A stretch of 64,000 nucleotides of DNA from Adiantum capillus-veneris. Taxonomy: Eukaryota; Streptophyta; Polypodiopsida; Polypodiales; Pteridaceae. Every line of letters begins with the position of its first letter. Positions within the stretch are counted from its first letter, which is position 1. Under the pieces are notes generated by a model. That model was not told where the DNA came from, ran no database searches, and was given only the letters and a program-made list of their open reading frames with translations. Shown here piece by piece: positions 22,603 through 34,487 of the stretch. The stretch is from assembly GCA_014529385.2 (NCBI GenBank), contig CM043942.1, forward strand, positions 31,396,969 through 31,460,968, in the 5' to 3' direction. A program made the translations under genes and the position numbers.

Positions 22603-23727
22603 TACAAGTTCACCCAGTCCATTATGAACAGCTCTTGTTGATTTTGCAGCCAGATTTTGGCTATTGAAAGCAAACTATCCATAAGTTTTTGGGCACCCCT
22701 TTGTAATCCTTCACTTTGATATAGTAGTGCTAGGTATTTACCACGGATAATGTTTGACTATACTCATTACAAGAACGGCATTTTGCATATCTTATAGCAT
22801 CTTTTAAATTGTTTATGTGTATTAGCAGCAAGCTTCCAAACAAAGAAGGACAAGCATTATGATTGCTGAGTGAGAAACAAATGTTCTCACCATGTCAACA
22901 ATAGGTTTTGTTGTCAGCACCTGCATCTAATCTTGTCCACCAGTGCCTGCATCGAACAATGTCATTAGTCAAAACAGAAAGAGAAACCCACAAAAAGGAG
23001 AGAGGAGGAGCCAGTCCAAGCTGATTAACGTTCGATTTTATCTGCGTTCTCCAGTTCAACCATTGACTGTGCACACGTGTCACCTTCTTCTTCCTGCTTT
23101 GTTCCCTGCTAGGTAGGTGTTGTCAGCTGATTTCAAACAATACCCTGGTTCAACTCTGTGTCATGTGCGTCAAATCCAAGCTTTCCCAGGTGGAAAAGGC
23201 TATGCTGCTTTACTACCAGGTGGGGCCGCAAGACCATCATCACTCACGAAACCAGGTGGGGCCGCACCTGGGTGTGGGTGTGGGCATGAGTGGGCATGAA
23301 GCCTCAGACTTCTTCAAAAAACAAAGAGCGACCACTGACTACATTGCGATGAAAATGGAACTCGTTCAGAGGCCTCAAGACCTGCATGCAATGCAGAGAG
23401 AGCACTGCATCTAAGGCTTCATGATCCATATCTGTGGGACTAGCACAGTTAAGATGCAAGCCTCCATGTTGAGAATGATTATGCTGCTACAAAAAGTCAA
23501 GGGGATGATGCCTTGCTCCAGCACTTTTATGAGTCTCTTCAAGATGATGATGCTGATGATCAACTGCATTTACTGGTGACACCGCACGCTGTTGCTGTCT
23601 CTAGCAAGCTGAGCATAGTTTGGCTCTCATGTGCCACAACACCCTCTAGCATCCAATTCTCCCTTTTGATTGAGTGGTGATGGTCTTGCCCGGTATCTGC
23701 CATTGAAGCTTTGTAGGTAGTGTGCGA

Positions 23728-23759
<32 letters not shown>

Positions 23760-24300
23760 TTGAGAGAGAGCGTGTACTGTTTGCACGTGGAGAAGACTGA
23801 GGCTAGGTAGGTAGTGGCCTTCATTATCGGATGGATGCGCATAAATACAAATATGTCCGACATGTGTGCCTTCGTTAGTGGGTTTTCACTGATCCTTTAA
23901 GGAGATATTAGGGGCAAGTGTCCATCCCACTACTGGCCCTAGCTTGCACCCACATCATAGTAGCTTGGCACATCAGTGGGGATTACTTATCTCCCCATTC
24001 AACCCTCTTTTTTACCTGTTCTCACCAGATTGCCATTAATCCACCCCCACACTTAGAGGAGCACTTAGCCAACCTAGTCAATACCCTAAGTTCCCCAAAT
24101 TTTTCCATTTTGACACCTCAACCCTCAGACCTTAGGTGGCCCCTTACTGGCCCCTTCACCCTAGACGACTCCTTCTTCGTCTTGCCACGCGAGAGGGCCA
24201 ATGGTGGACAAGCGCGTGAGCTGGTTGTGGTTTCAGCAACCATAACCAGGGTTTAGGTAGTACGCCTTTTAGAAGAAAAGTTGTCCGCCTCAAAAGTCTT
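22603..24300. other. Intergenic
   Basis: Downstream part may contain the pogo element's right end, but no TIR was recognised. CCAGGTGGGGCCGCA occurs twice near 23216 and 23254. A (TG)n(CG)n tract lies at 23731-23759. The frames at 23117-23414 and 23918-24256 have no family features. Confidence 0.4.
23731..23759. repeat. (TG)n/(CG)n microsatellite
   Basis: About 22 bp of TG followed by GCGCGCGC, an alternating purine-pyrimidine tract. Confidence 0.9.
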
Positions 24301-24735
24301 CCCTCCCTCCTTTCTGGGAAGCTTCGTCTCCTTCCTTTTGTGGGCTGCAACTGCGAGTTTTCCACTTCTTCTCCTCGCAGCAGCAGCCATGGCGATCTCA
24401 AGATGCGCACATGCTCTGTAACTTCTCCCTACGTTACAGAGCTGTCTTTCCCCCTAGTGGCACCCAGCTTGTCCACCCCTTCTTGTAAAGTGCCGCTCCA
24501 CCGACCCACTGTACATCGCCGAAGCGGATCTCTCTCTCACAAAGCTTATCAAAATTGAATGCTTTGGCTTCCTTCCTTACAGACAAAAGTCGCTCTTCTC
24601 GTGTACAGGCAAGCAATTAGGCAACTGCATGCATCAGATTCGCCATTGTATCTCGATCTCCAGCCTTTTGACAGATACACTCATCGGGAACTTCATCAAA
24701 GAAGCTAGGGGGTCACTCAGCTGGTGAAGTGCAGA
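24301..24735 (+). promoter_or_regulatory. Likely 5' region of the NAC gene
   Basis: Pyrimidine-rich sequence directly upstream of the NAC start, with no stop-free link to it. Short upstream frames exist (24340-24558). It probably contains the 5' UTR and core promoter, but no TATA box could be placed with confidence. Confidence 0.35.
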
Positions 24736-27487
24736 ATGGAGCAACAGAAGCTACCTCCAGGATTTAGGTTCAGTCCCACCGATGAAGAGCTGGTGGTGCA
24801 TTACCTAAAGAACAGGGCGTGTGGCAAGGACTACCATCAAGGAGTGATAGCAGAGGTGGACATATACAAGCATGAGCCCTGGGATTTACCGGGTAATCAA
24901 TTCTTCTGTTCAATAAATTGGCTACTTGGGTTATGATTGAAACTTATATCTTTCTGAATTGGTAATCGTCATTTAGCTTTTCTCTGTAGTGCAATTTCCA
25001 TGTGAATAACCAGGATTCCATGTGTGTTCGTTATGTTGGTTGATTTCTGCTTGGAAGTAGTTAGCAACTATGAGTATGTACCTCAGGGGACGATGGGAAT
25101 TGTAGAAAACAAGCTCAGCGACTTTTGCGTCTTTTGCTTCGAGAGGAGGCTTCAGAAGAACATTATTTCTCTTCAAGATGCCCAGTTTTATATGTTGTGT
25201 ATGTAATAAGGGGCAGATGGATGTGCAGGTCCTGGATGGTTTTAAATCCGCTGCCTGCATTTATGTGACCCTTACACTATGAATTTCTAATGTAAGTCCT
25301 TGGGAGATTTTGAGTGCATGTCTGTTTGTACAGGAATATTGAATGTGAACGTGTTTCATTTTGATTTCACGCTTGTTGTTTTCGTCTCTCGTCTATTGGA
25401 CTTCTAGTAGAGTGGCGAATGTTTTGATGAAGACGGCAAAAACAGGTGCTAGTTAACCAGGGGCTGATTATGTTAACATTCTATTTTTAGTTATTTCTTT
25501 GTGGTATGGCTCATATTCTGTCAAGATGTCAAATATGATCTACTTTTCAACTTGAGTCAGCGTCAGGGATTCGATGTGGTATTTCAGATCAATTCTATAT
25601 TCATTTTGGTTGTTTGCCATGGACAGAGAAGTCGGCTTTACCTAGCCCAGATCCAGTGTGGTATTTTTTCAATGCTCAAGACAATAAACATTCACATTCA
25701 GCTCGAATTAACCGGACTACTAGTAAAGGATATTGGAAGGCCACAGGAAAGGACAGAAAAGTCTGCAGTGGGCCTCACACTGTTGGAATAAAGAAGACGC
25801 TTATTTACTATGAGGGACGGGCTCCAAGTGGGAAAAGAACGGATTGGATTATGCATGAGTACAAATTGGATGAGGATTATGAAAGAAGAAGCAAAGTGAT
25901 TTGGTCTTCTGCTCTTTGTCGTATTCGCAAGAAAGGGGGCCCAGGGCCAAGGAATGGGGAGCAGTTTGGGGCATCTGTTTACAATGAAAATAGTGAATGG
26001 GGTGAGGATGTGGACGATGCTGTAGATGAAAATGTTCCTTTACCATCGTCACACAGATCAGATGTTGCTGCTTCTTTGATCAAGATTCCCAAGGAGGAGG
26101 CTGGACTTGATACACACACAAAAAGTCCTGCTTTGAATGACCTCCCTGATACACACACAGAAAGTCCTGCTTTGAATGACCTCCCTCATGTAGAAAGTGT
26201 AGATACTGGTACAGAGCTTGATTTGTATATGTTTCTTGACAATTTTCTCACTGACATTCCAGAGATTACAAGCTTGGAAACAGATATTGTGTCCTCTACT
26301 CTTGCTATGGACAGGGTGCAGAGGGGCCAAAGTAACTTCAATTTCAATGAGACACCCGCGGATGTGGAAAGGCATCTTGGACTTGATGGTACAAATGTGC
26401 ATGACTTTCTGCACCCCGCTTTAAACGAGGAACAGATATTAGGAGAGTTATTCCAGCTTACTGATGGTAGTCAAGGCCACACAAGCATGACAGACTTGTC
26501 ATTTCAATCTCCTCTCTGTACAGACGTTAATCTTTGTTCTGATGGTGTGGATTCAAATGGTGTCTTTGGTGATTACATTGAGATGGATGATATGGATTCT
26601 CCTCTTGACAGTTTTGTGTTGAGATCGCCAAGCTATTATGGTATTGAGCAGCAGCAGCTGTCACCTGGCTTCTTTGATGAGGTGGAAGGTTTAGGATGTT
26701 CAGCTGATCTGTTGAACGCTCAAGGTTTGGCCACCCGCCGAGTCCGCTTGCAGATTACGCCCTCAGTATGTGCAACTCAGAGAAATGTTCCGCAAAGAGG
26801 ACCCTTGCACAAAGAACACTCTGATGTAAGAGCCTTTTCTCTAAGTCTTATAGTCACCGGAGTTTTTGTTGTGCTACTTTTGACATACTTTGCTTTACTT
26901 TGTGTGTGTGAAGAATCTACTTTTGGCATACTTTGCTTACTTTCTGTGTGTGAAAAAACTAATTGAAAACGAGTTCGAATGCTTAAATTTGCTTTCACTT
27001 TCTTGGAGTGAAAGTTTTGTACTCTTATCTATGGGTCATCTTTTGTCACCGCTCGCTGACATGGTTTTTTTCCCTTGGGAAAAGCAGCCCTACAGTGACT
27101 CAGGAAACTGAGCAAGGGGATGCTGCAATTATGTTATCACAAAGACAGGAACTTTGTTTTCAAGGGGCGGACAATGGGCACCACCGAAAGTGGGTGACAT
27201 CCCCCTAAGTTCTGCCCGAGTCCGTTGCTAATTAGAATTTGCTTTTTTACATAACAGGTACCAGGGTCAAGTGGCTTGACTATACAAATTGACAGCCAAA
27301 ATATCATGAATTCTGGTTCAGGTATGTTCTGCTCGTATATGTGCATGTGTTCGTGCACGTGCATGTGGGTAGTAAGTATAATGATAGATGGATAGATCGC
27401 ATGTGTTCGTGCACATGCATGTGGGTAGTAAGTATAATGATAGATGGATAGATCGGTCCTTGGATCGACAGATCGGTAGACTGCTGG

Positions 27488-27555
<68 letters not shown>

Positions 27556-28202
27556 CAAAATTTTCAGGTTCAGACTCCAATGACAATATCGGAAGGTCTT
27601 CAGTAGAAGGATGTTTTGGCAAGGACTCTCTTGCTCTTAAAACAACAAACTTTATAAACAAGGTCAAGGTTCAGCCAGCTATGTCGAATGCGGTGTCATT
27701 TTCGCCTTCTCTGCTGAGCACAACGGGCTGCATGAAGGAAGCAAGTCTTGATTGTGAAGCTGGTTTAGAGACAAAAGGTGGGCCGCATGCTACCAATGCA
27801 AGCAAGCATAGTAGCCAAATGCATGAAGTGGGTCTTGATTGTGAAGCTGGCTCAAGTTCAGCGGTACTGCCAGGTAAACTATCCAAACCTTCATTCTCAT
27901 CATCTGATGATAAAAGCCGGGATGTTGGTCAGTTGGTGAGCAAAGTGAAAGGACTTACTTTGGGAAGTCGGTTCGTTGAGCTGGAAAGCAATTTAAGTAC
28001 CACATTCAATGACAAGGTGTTTGCTCTAGGGAAGCCAGTTGCACACCTCTTTCCTTCTAAAGATTATGCGAATCCTTACCGCAGTTTGAGGAGTGGTGTC
28101 GTGTCTTCTCTCTGTCGCCTAGGGCTGGCTGTTCTTGTGCTTCTCTTCCTTTTCCTGGGGATCCATATGCTCTCCAAATACATGCTATTACTTCTAGCAT
28201 GA
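24736..28202 (+). CDS. NAC transcription factor, membrane-tethered (NTL type), 5 exons
   Basis: Predicted exons: 24736-24892, 25627-26825, 27104-27193, 27258-27321 and 27568-28202. All have GT-AG junctions and matching phase, giving about 714 residues. The first ATG (MEQQKLPPG) suits the family; the in-frame GTG 12 bp upstream is not needed. The NAC domain occupies roughly residues 6-155, with LPPGFRFSPTDEELV (A), VDIYKHEPWDLP (B), SKGYWKATGKDR (C), KRTDWIMHEYKL (D) and ALCRIRKK (E). An acidic Ser/Asp-rich region follows, then a TRRVRLQ motif typical of membrane-bound NACs, and a hydrophobic C-terminus (LGLAVLVLLFLFLGIHML) likely anchoring it in ER or other membranes until release to the nucleus. 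The usual second NAC-domain intron is absent. The family regulates stress and organelle signalling; the exact role is inference. Confidence 0.9.
26109..26186 (+). repeat. 39 bp in-frame tandem repeat in NAC exon 2
   Basis: 26109-26147 repeats at 26148-26186 with one substitution, encoding DTHTKSPALNDLP twice (K/E difference) in the acidic region. Confidence 0.95.
27343..27454. repeat. 56 bp tandem repeat in NAC intron 4
   Basis: 27343-27398 and 27399-27454 are near identical (GCATGTGTTCGTGCAC start), ending in GATA-rich sequence. Confidence 0.95.
27488..27552. repeat. (TG)n(AG)n compound microsatellite in NAC intron 4
   Basis: About 21 bp of TG followed by about 44 bp of AG, ending about 15 bp before the acceptor of exon 5. 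The AG run gives many AG dinucleotides just upstream of the true acceptor. Confidence 0.95.
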
Positions 28203-28825
28203 CACATGGTATTTGTATTCTATTACTTAAATTTCTGTTTAATGATAAGGATTTATTCTGAATGCCCTGAATCACTAGTCTTATGTGCCACAGTGATTGT
28301 TGTTTGGTCTAACTGTTAATTTTGGAATTGGGCTTACAAAAAAGGATTATTATTAGTGCTTAAACGATGAAGTATGGTGAGGCTGGGATAAGGATGATCA
28401 ATGAGAAAATGCCACTGACACATTGGTGCGCGATGAAGTTTTCGCATGCGAGAGAATTGTTGGCAAGGCTTTGAAGTTGCGTATACTTAATATTGGCTGT
28501 GCTTGATGTTATTGTACACCTAAAGAGAGCTTAGCCTTGTTGTTTGTGGGGAGGCTTTTGAGTTGGGTTTCTATGGGAAAAAAGGGGGCTGAATAGTTTA
28601 GAGGGGCACATTGGGGCAATGGAAGAAGTCAGCACTTTTGTACATGTATATTTCTAATTTCTTTATGCTATGTATATACAACACATGTGTGCATAGTATG
28701 TACGTGTTGGTGTATCTATGTACACAGAAATACATCCACCAACTCATATTTACACACATTATAAAATCCTTGGGGTTGTCACAAATCTGCCTTCATGTGC
28801 GGTCTACACCCGACTTTAGCCATCA
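28203..28825. other. 3' region of the NAC gene and spacer
   Basis: AT-rich; presumably 3' UTR then intergenic. No gene recognised. Confidence 0.4.
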
Positions 28826-29613
28826 GTGGCCACTCTCAAGTTCTCCATTATGTGTGTGTCAGTAGGTAGCAAAGTTCAATTAAGGAATGCAATTTTTGTG
28901 TACCTTGGAGGGGAATGTGCACAAGAAGCCATATTGGGCATAGCTTGGATGAAACATTACAAGTGTCAAACAGTGCAATATAAATCAAGTCACTTTTGTG
29001 TCTTCTGGCACTTCAAAGCACCTAGATCAACTCCCACTTAGCAACAAACCGTCATTGCAAATACCAACAGTGCCAACAGAATTTGCATGCAATCAAAGAT
29101 CATTCAAGCCAGTCACTCAAGGGACATGATGAAAGGATAGCAACAAAAGGATATTCCTAACCAAGCAACTAGTAGTTGATGCCGTACTCTAATCATTCTA
29201 AATTACAGAAGTATTGTTAGCCAAAGCTTGAGTACTAGCTTGAGGTCACTATGGGAGGATCTCCAAGCTATAGATTCCCAAAGTACTCGAGAATGACACT
29301 TCCTAGACCTCGAAAACATGAGCTGAAGAAAAGATCTCTAAAACACAACAGCTGAAGCAACAAGTGCCATTCACACATTAATTCAAATTGTAGTAAGACA
29401 AGGCCTAAATCTCAAAATATGCTTGCTGAACCAAGCAATGATGAGTATGTAGGTCAAAGTGAGATCGCATATCGTGGAGTTTGGACCTCTACACAAAATC
29501 CTATGTTCACATTTGTCAACATAGTAGGACAATACACTATCCAAGGCCATGAAATCTGCCCACTAGAGGAGGATCTATGCACCCACTTAAAGCTAGATAG
29601 ATTGCTACCTTGA
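28826..29613 (+). pseudogene. Possible decayed retroelement fragment
   Basis: One frame (28826-29041) reads LRNAIFVYLGGECAQEAILGIAWMKHYKC, in which ILGIAWMKHYK resembles the LG(M/A)-W segment after the active site of gypsy proteases. A later frame (29419-29613) reads AYRGVWTSTQNPMFTFV and EICPLEEDLCTHLKLDRL. No RT or Asp active site seen. Tentative. Confidence 0.22.
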
Positions 29614-32312
29614 GTAGATTGAGTCAAGAATACCTAATGTCTTGTGCTATCCTTGAGTAGAGACATGAAAGAAAAAGGGAGAGAAGAAAATATGACACAA
29701 ATATGATGAGGAGAAGATCCTTGATATTAGTTATGCAATCTTTTGATTGTATTTCCCAAAAAAATAAACCATTTCAATGCAATACAAATCCTAAGCATGC
29801 AAAAGTGTATTGCATGTGTAACATTAGGGATAGTTTGAGGTCATCTTTTTCTGTCTTTTAGCATGTAGAGTGAGCGGGTGCTTTGAACTAATCAGAGGAG
29901 AGTTTCTCATATGAATTCCTTTTTTCTCTTCTTGCTCTTTTTCCCATTATTCCTCTTTCCTCTTCTCCCCCTTCCCTCTTTTCCTTCTATTTTGCTCTAT
30001 CTTCTTTATATGCCCTTCAAGGAACTTATGGTGCAGTACGTACATATGCAGCTTCATTGTCGTCGTGAGAGCTAATCTTCCTTTGTACCAATCAAAATGT
30101 AAATGCTTTCTTTCTTGCACTTGTATTTTGGTTTATGTGTGTGTGTGTTTTATAGTTGTGCTTTTTACTTCCTAGTGTATGGCTTGCAGGTCACAAAAAG
30201 AATTGAAAAGAAGGTTGTATGCAAAAATGTACCAGTGTACCAGTGTAAAACTACCATTTGCTCCCAAAGTAGGGTTATCCACACTCTCTTGGCTATAAGA
30301 GGCATTTTTCATCCACTATCTAATGTACTAGGCATTTTGTACAGAACAAATATAATGATATGAACAAAAATTATTTATGCGGTGCAAATGATATCTCGAA
30401 AAGACTCATTGTAGGAATTTGTATTTTAAGTTTTTGGTTTTTGTGTCATTCATTCATTGCATTGAGACTATTCAAAGAAACATTTGTTGGTTCATTAAAT
30501 GGTAAGAAAGTTGTTCTATAGATAGATAAACCTGGTGCTTTAAAAGTCACTCACTCATTGAGTGGAAATTAGGGATAAGATTATGATCAAGAATGAAGGC
30601 TACTCTTCTTCATGACCTGTTAACAAGAGGAGAAGAAAGAAGAGGAGAAAAGTGATGAGTAGACAAGAAGAAGAAAGAGGAAGAAGAAGAAAAGGAGGAA
30701 GAGGAAAAAGAGTATTAGTATGTAAAATTTCACCCTATCTCAAGACAATTTCACCATGGTTGGCAGACTTTCATGTCTTAAAGGTGTGAGCTTAAAAGAT
30801 GGCATAGATTATGCTTTAGGTTTAGACATGTTGCTATAAAATTGGGTGGGATTAAATGTGCAAAGCTAGACCCAATTACTGTTGGAAATTGGTGAAAAAA
30901 AATTCAAAAGCTATATTGGGAGCTACATGAGAGTTGGATTGACCTAATTGTAAAAACTTAAACTCATTAAGAAATGAAAGAATTTGAAATTAGGTCTTTT
31001 ACTTAGTTTATAATCATCTTTTGAAGAAAAAGTTTTGCTTTACAAAATGAATATTGCATGAGATGTACAACAAACATTATACTCAAAGGTTCAATTTTTT
31101 TCATGATGTCATAAGGATCTTTTAGTAAGTTGAGGCCCTTTTTAAGGGTTAGTGGTGTTCACTTTGGACACTTTTTTGGGGTGACATTCTCCTTCTTCTT
31201 ATATTCCTTGTTTTCCTCTCTTCATCTCTACCTTTGGCTCTCTCTTTGCCTCCTCCTTTCCTATCTCTTTCTTTGGTTCTTCTTTTGTCTCTAGTGTTTC
31301 TTTTGTTGGCCTCTTCTTTGGGGGTGTTTTTGCATCATTTGTCTTGATGTACAAGTGAGTATTTCAAGATCCTTGCTCTAACCTACCAAAAAAGAATTTT
31401 AGGGTAGTAGTCTATTAAACTGGTTATAAGCAAGCTCAAAGGGTCCACTATATAGTCATGTTACTATACCACATGAACTCAGTTGGAGGGTTTTTTATTT
31501 TTTTCAAACTAAACAGTTTATTAGAGATACATTGACAAAAGGAGTTTCTAAAATCCATACTGAAAAAAAATTCGTTAATTTATAAAAAAGAGGGGTCAAT
31601 TTATTCATGTCAACATTTTAACAAAGGGGTTTTTAAAGTACCCTATGAACGCACATTATATATAAGGGTTCTTAATAGTGGACCCTGCAAGTAAGCAAGT
31701 CACCACTAGTGGAGGTTATCTTTCAACAAGTAGACAAGCTATTGCTCTTAGTACACAAGTTTTCAACACCTCATCTCCTTATTTGAGCTATAACAGATAC
31801 AATCAACTAGGAAATTTGCCTTGGAAACATCATAGATATAGTCAACTATATTACATATAGTCAACTATATTACATATAGTCAACTAGGAAATTTGCATTG
31901 GAAACATCATTCAACCAAAAGAGAAGGATCATAGCTTCCCTAGTATCTTCATGATATTATCATACCATCACTCTCAAAATCTCATGGGATAAAAAAGGTT
32001 TGTTTTGGTGGACAATGCCCATGCATTTCCACAACCCTTAAGGAAGGTTTAGATAAAAAAATAAATCAAAATTGATCTAAGAATTTCCAAATACCTATAG
32101 TTTAGTAGTGGAGATAATGGAAAATTATAGCTTTGCCATTCCATGGGATCCATCAAGAGACTGGCAAATATTTTCAACGGTATCAATGAATATAAGGCCC
32201 CAATGAGAATTGTGAAAAACCAGCTTAGTTTATGAGCAAGAAAGAACATTAAATCATATATACAAAGCCTTTGCAAAACACCTTCTCTCTCATGATAATA
32301 AGGAGCAAATTG
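29614..32312. other. AT-rich intergenic
   Basis: No gene recognised over 2.7 kb. It contains a pyrimidine-rich patch (29920-30010), a purine-rich GAA-type patch (30610-30715), another CT/TTC-rich patch (31190-31330), and three tandem copies of a roughly 21 bp ATATAGTCAACTATATTAC unit near 31836-31888. Confidence 0.45.
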
Positions 32313-32762
32313 GAACTCACAAGATCTACCATATTTCCTAAAATCTGAAAACTCCAAATACTTTAGACCATGGACAAAATCAAAAGTATTGGAGAGGCTT
32401 TCTGAACACTATCTTTGCATTTGTTACAAACCCTATCAATTTTTCCTTCATAGAAAGTAGAACCAAAAGGTTCTAACCTTCCTTGAGTTTCAAAATGTCG
32501 GATAGGTCTCTGAGTAACCTATTCTCGTGTTAGCTATGATCATATTTGAACTCACAAGATCTACCATATTTCCTAGAATCGGGAAACTTACACCATGGAA
32601 AAAATCAAAATTATTGGAGAGGATTTTTGAACACTATCTTTGCATTTGTTACAAACCCTATCAAATTTTCCTTCATAGAAAGGGGTTCTAACCTTCCTTG
32701 AGTTTAGAAATGTCGGATATGTCTATGAGTAACCTATTCTCGTGTTAGCTATGACCATATGG
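32313..32762. repeat. Tandem duplication of about 235 bp
   Basis: 32313-32547 (GAACTCACAAGATCTACC start) repeats at 32548-32762, slightly shortened by deletions. Shared blocks include ACTATCTTTGCATTTGTTAC, TTCTAACCTTCCTTGAGTTT and AACCTATTCTCGTGTTAGC. Coding content is not clear; a 102-codon minus frame at 32049-32357 overlaps the left unit but matches no family I know. Confidence 0.85.
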
Positions 32763-33841
32763 CATTCAAACTTATCATGTGGCTTGTCTAATAGTTGAGA
32801 TCCTTACCAAAATGGCACACGAAGTGTGGGAAGAAGGCAAAGGAAAATTTTCACATGAATGATGCCTACCTCTGTTTATATAGCCTCACACAAGTATTGA
32901 GGAAATATTGATCATTTGGCACAAAATTTGAGGATGCTGGTGACACGAAAAAATCTCTAAGACACAAAATATGATGCAAAATTTGATCACTGGGTGAAAT
33001 AATTTGAAGAGAAATTTGGTATTTGTATAAAGGGATATGGAGCCCCCCATTTTACATGTTTTCTCCAAATTCTCGGAGTCCTCATCCTTTGAGTCTTGTT
33101 TTTAGAGGCTACTTATTTTTAGCACTCCTCGGGGATTTTTATATGCAACCTTCCATTTTTGTGCTTTTGCAATCAATTGGATTTTTTCAAGCTTTTGCAA
33201 TCCAACATGGCATAGTCTCACATTGTATAAAATAAAACAGATACACATACTATAGGTGTGAAGTAAAATCTAAGCACTAGGAAAAGTGAAAGTATTTTGA
33301 ATCTAATACAAAGTAAGACCATATCACATACCAATCAGGCACTCACATCATACGCTCCCTTAAGAAGTAATGCAACAAGTGCATGCATTCAATCTGCTAG
33401 TAAAAATTTGTTAGAGTTTCCTTTGTAAAAACTTGATTTTTTAAACAAAATCTACCTTCCACCCATGTTGGGGCATCCACATGGACTTGAAAGCAAAGAT
33501 ATCATACCGAAAATAAACCAATATAGTCACATGGGTGAAAGCATGAAAAGTTGGTCAGATTTTGGGGCAAAATTGGTGGATCACTTTGGTACTTTCATAT
33601 TGTGTGAGGGTCTAGTCTAAGTTGATTAGAAGTTACCAAGATTTGAAAACATCACCCAAGATTTCATCATTTTTTGAAATGCAAGCATGCAGCAAAAGGT
33701 AATCTGCTCAGTGCCGACACGCGTCAAGGTTGCGTTGCATGGATTACTCCTGCTTGCAAATCTTTCGGAGCTCACTTTATGCTATGCTGTGCCACTAGTG
33801 CCACGAGACTGCTGACCAACCATTTCTTTCTCAAGGTAGTG

Positions 33842-33919
<78 letters not shown>

Positions 33920-34487
33920 GGATGATTGCTCATCTTTGATGGGTAAGATTTACTTGCAGTTCTCGATTGTTGAAATGCTAGAATTCTCTCTCTCTCTCTC
34001 TCTATGCTGAGGGTGTTGCATTTGTTGCTGGATGAGATTTGATAGTTTTTTAATTGGGACACCAGAAATGAAGACACCACCGTGAAAGTGCACCTTACCA
34101 AACAAATCACCGGTTGAGGTGTCATCCACCAGCTTGCATTCCAGCAGCAGCAGACGGCCCAAGAGAGTGGTGCAAGTTTGTCGTCAAAGGACACCTTTCT
34201 TGCCTCTAATAAGAGCAATGGTAATCACCCATTTCCTTCTATGAATCTATTAAATTAGTACTTTTTGGTTAAAAATTTAGATAAAGGTTTGCCACTGTTT
34301 TTCCCATGTCCACATTTCATTAGTTTTATTACAGTGAATGCATAGTTTTACATGGCGGTGGAAGTGTTTTGACTAATCCCCTTCCCTCTGAATTTTTATG
34401 CTCAATAGTAGCATCTCGGAAGGCTCAATATCCCAAGCAAACCAAATTCTGCTTTACCTGACATGACCTACACGAGGAGTATGGTCT
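32763..34487. other. Intergenic with long CT tract
   Basis: No gene recognised. Contains the (CT)n tracts at 33844-33917 and 33985-34003. Frames over these tracts are artefacts. Confidence 0.45.
33844..33917. repeat. (CT)n microsatellite
   Basis: Uninterrupted tract of about 74 bp; a second short CT tract is at 33985-34003. Confidence 0.98.

Noticed and set aside
23117-23414. Gly/Pro-rich frames near CCAGGTGGGGCC repeats
   Set aside because: Two overlapping frames arise from a GC-rich duplicated phrase; no domain or conservation evidence.
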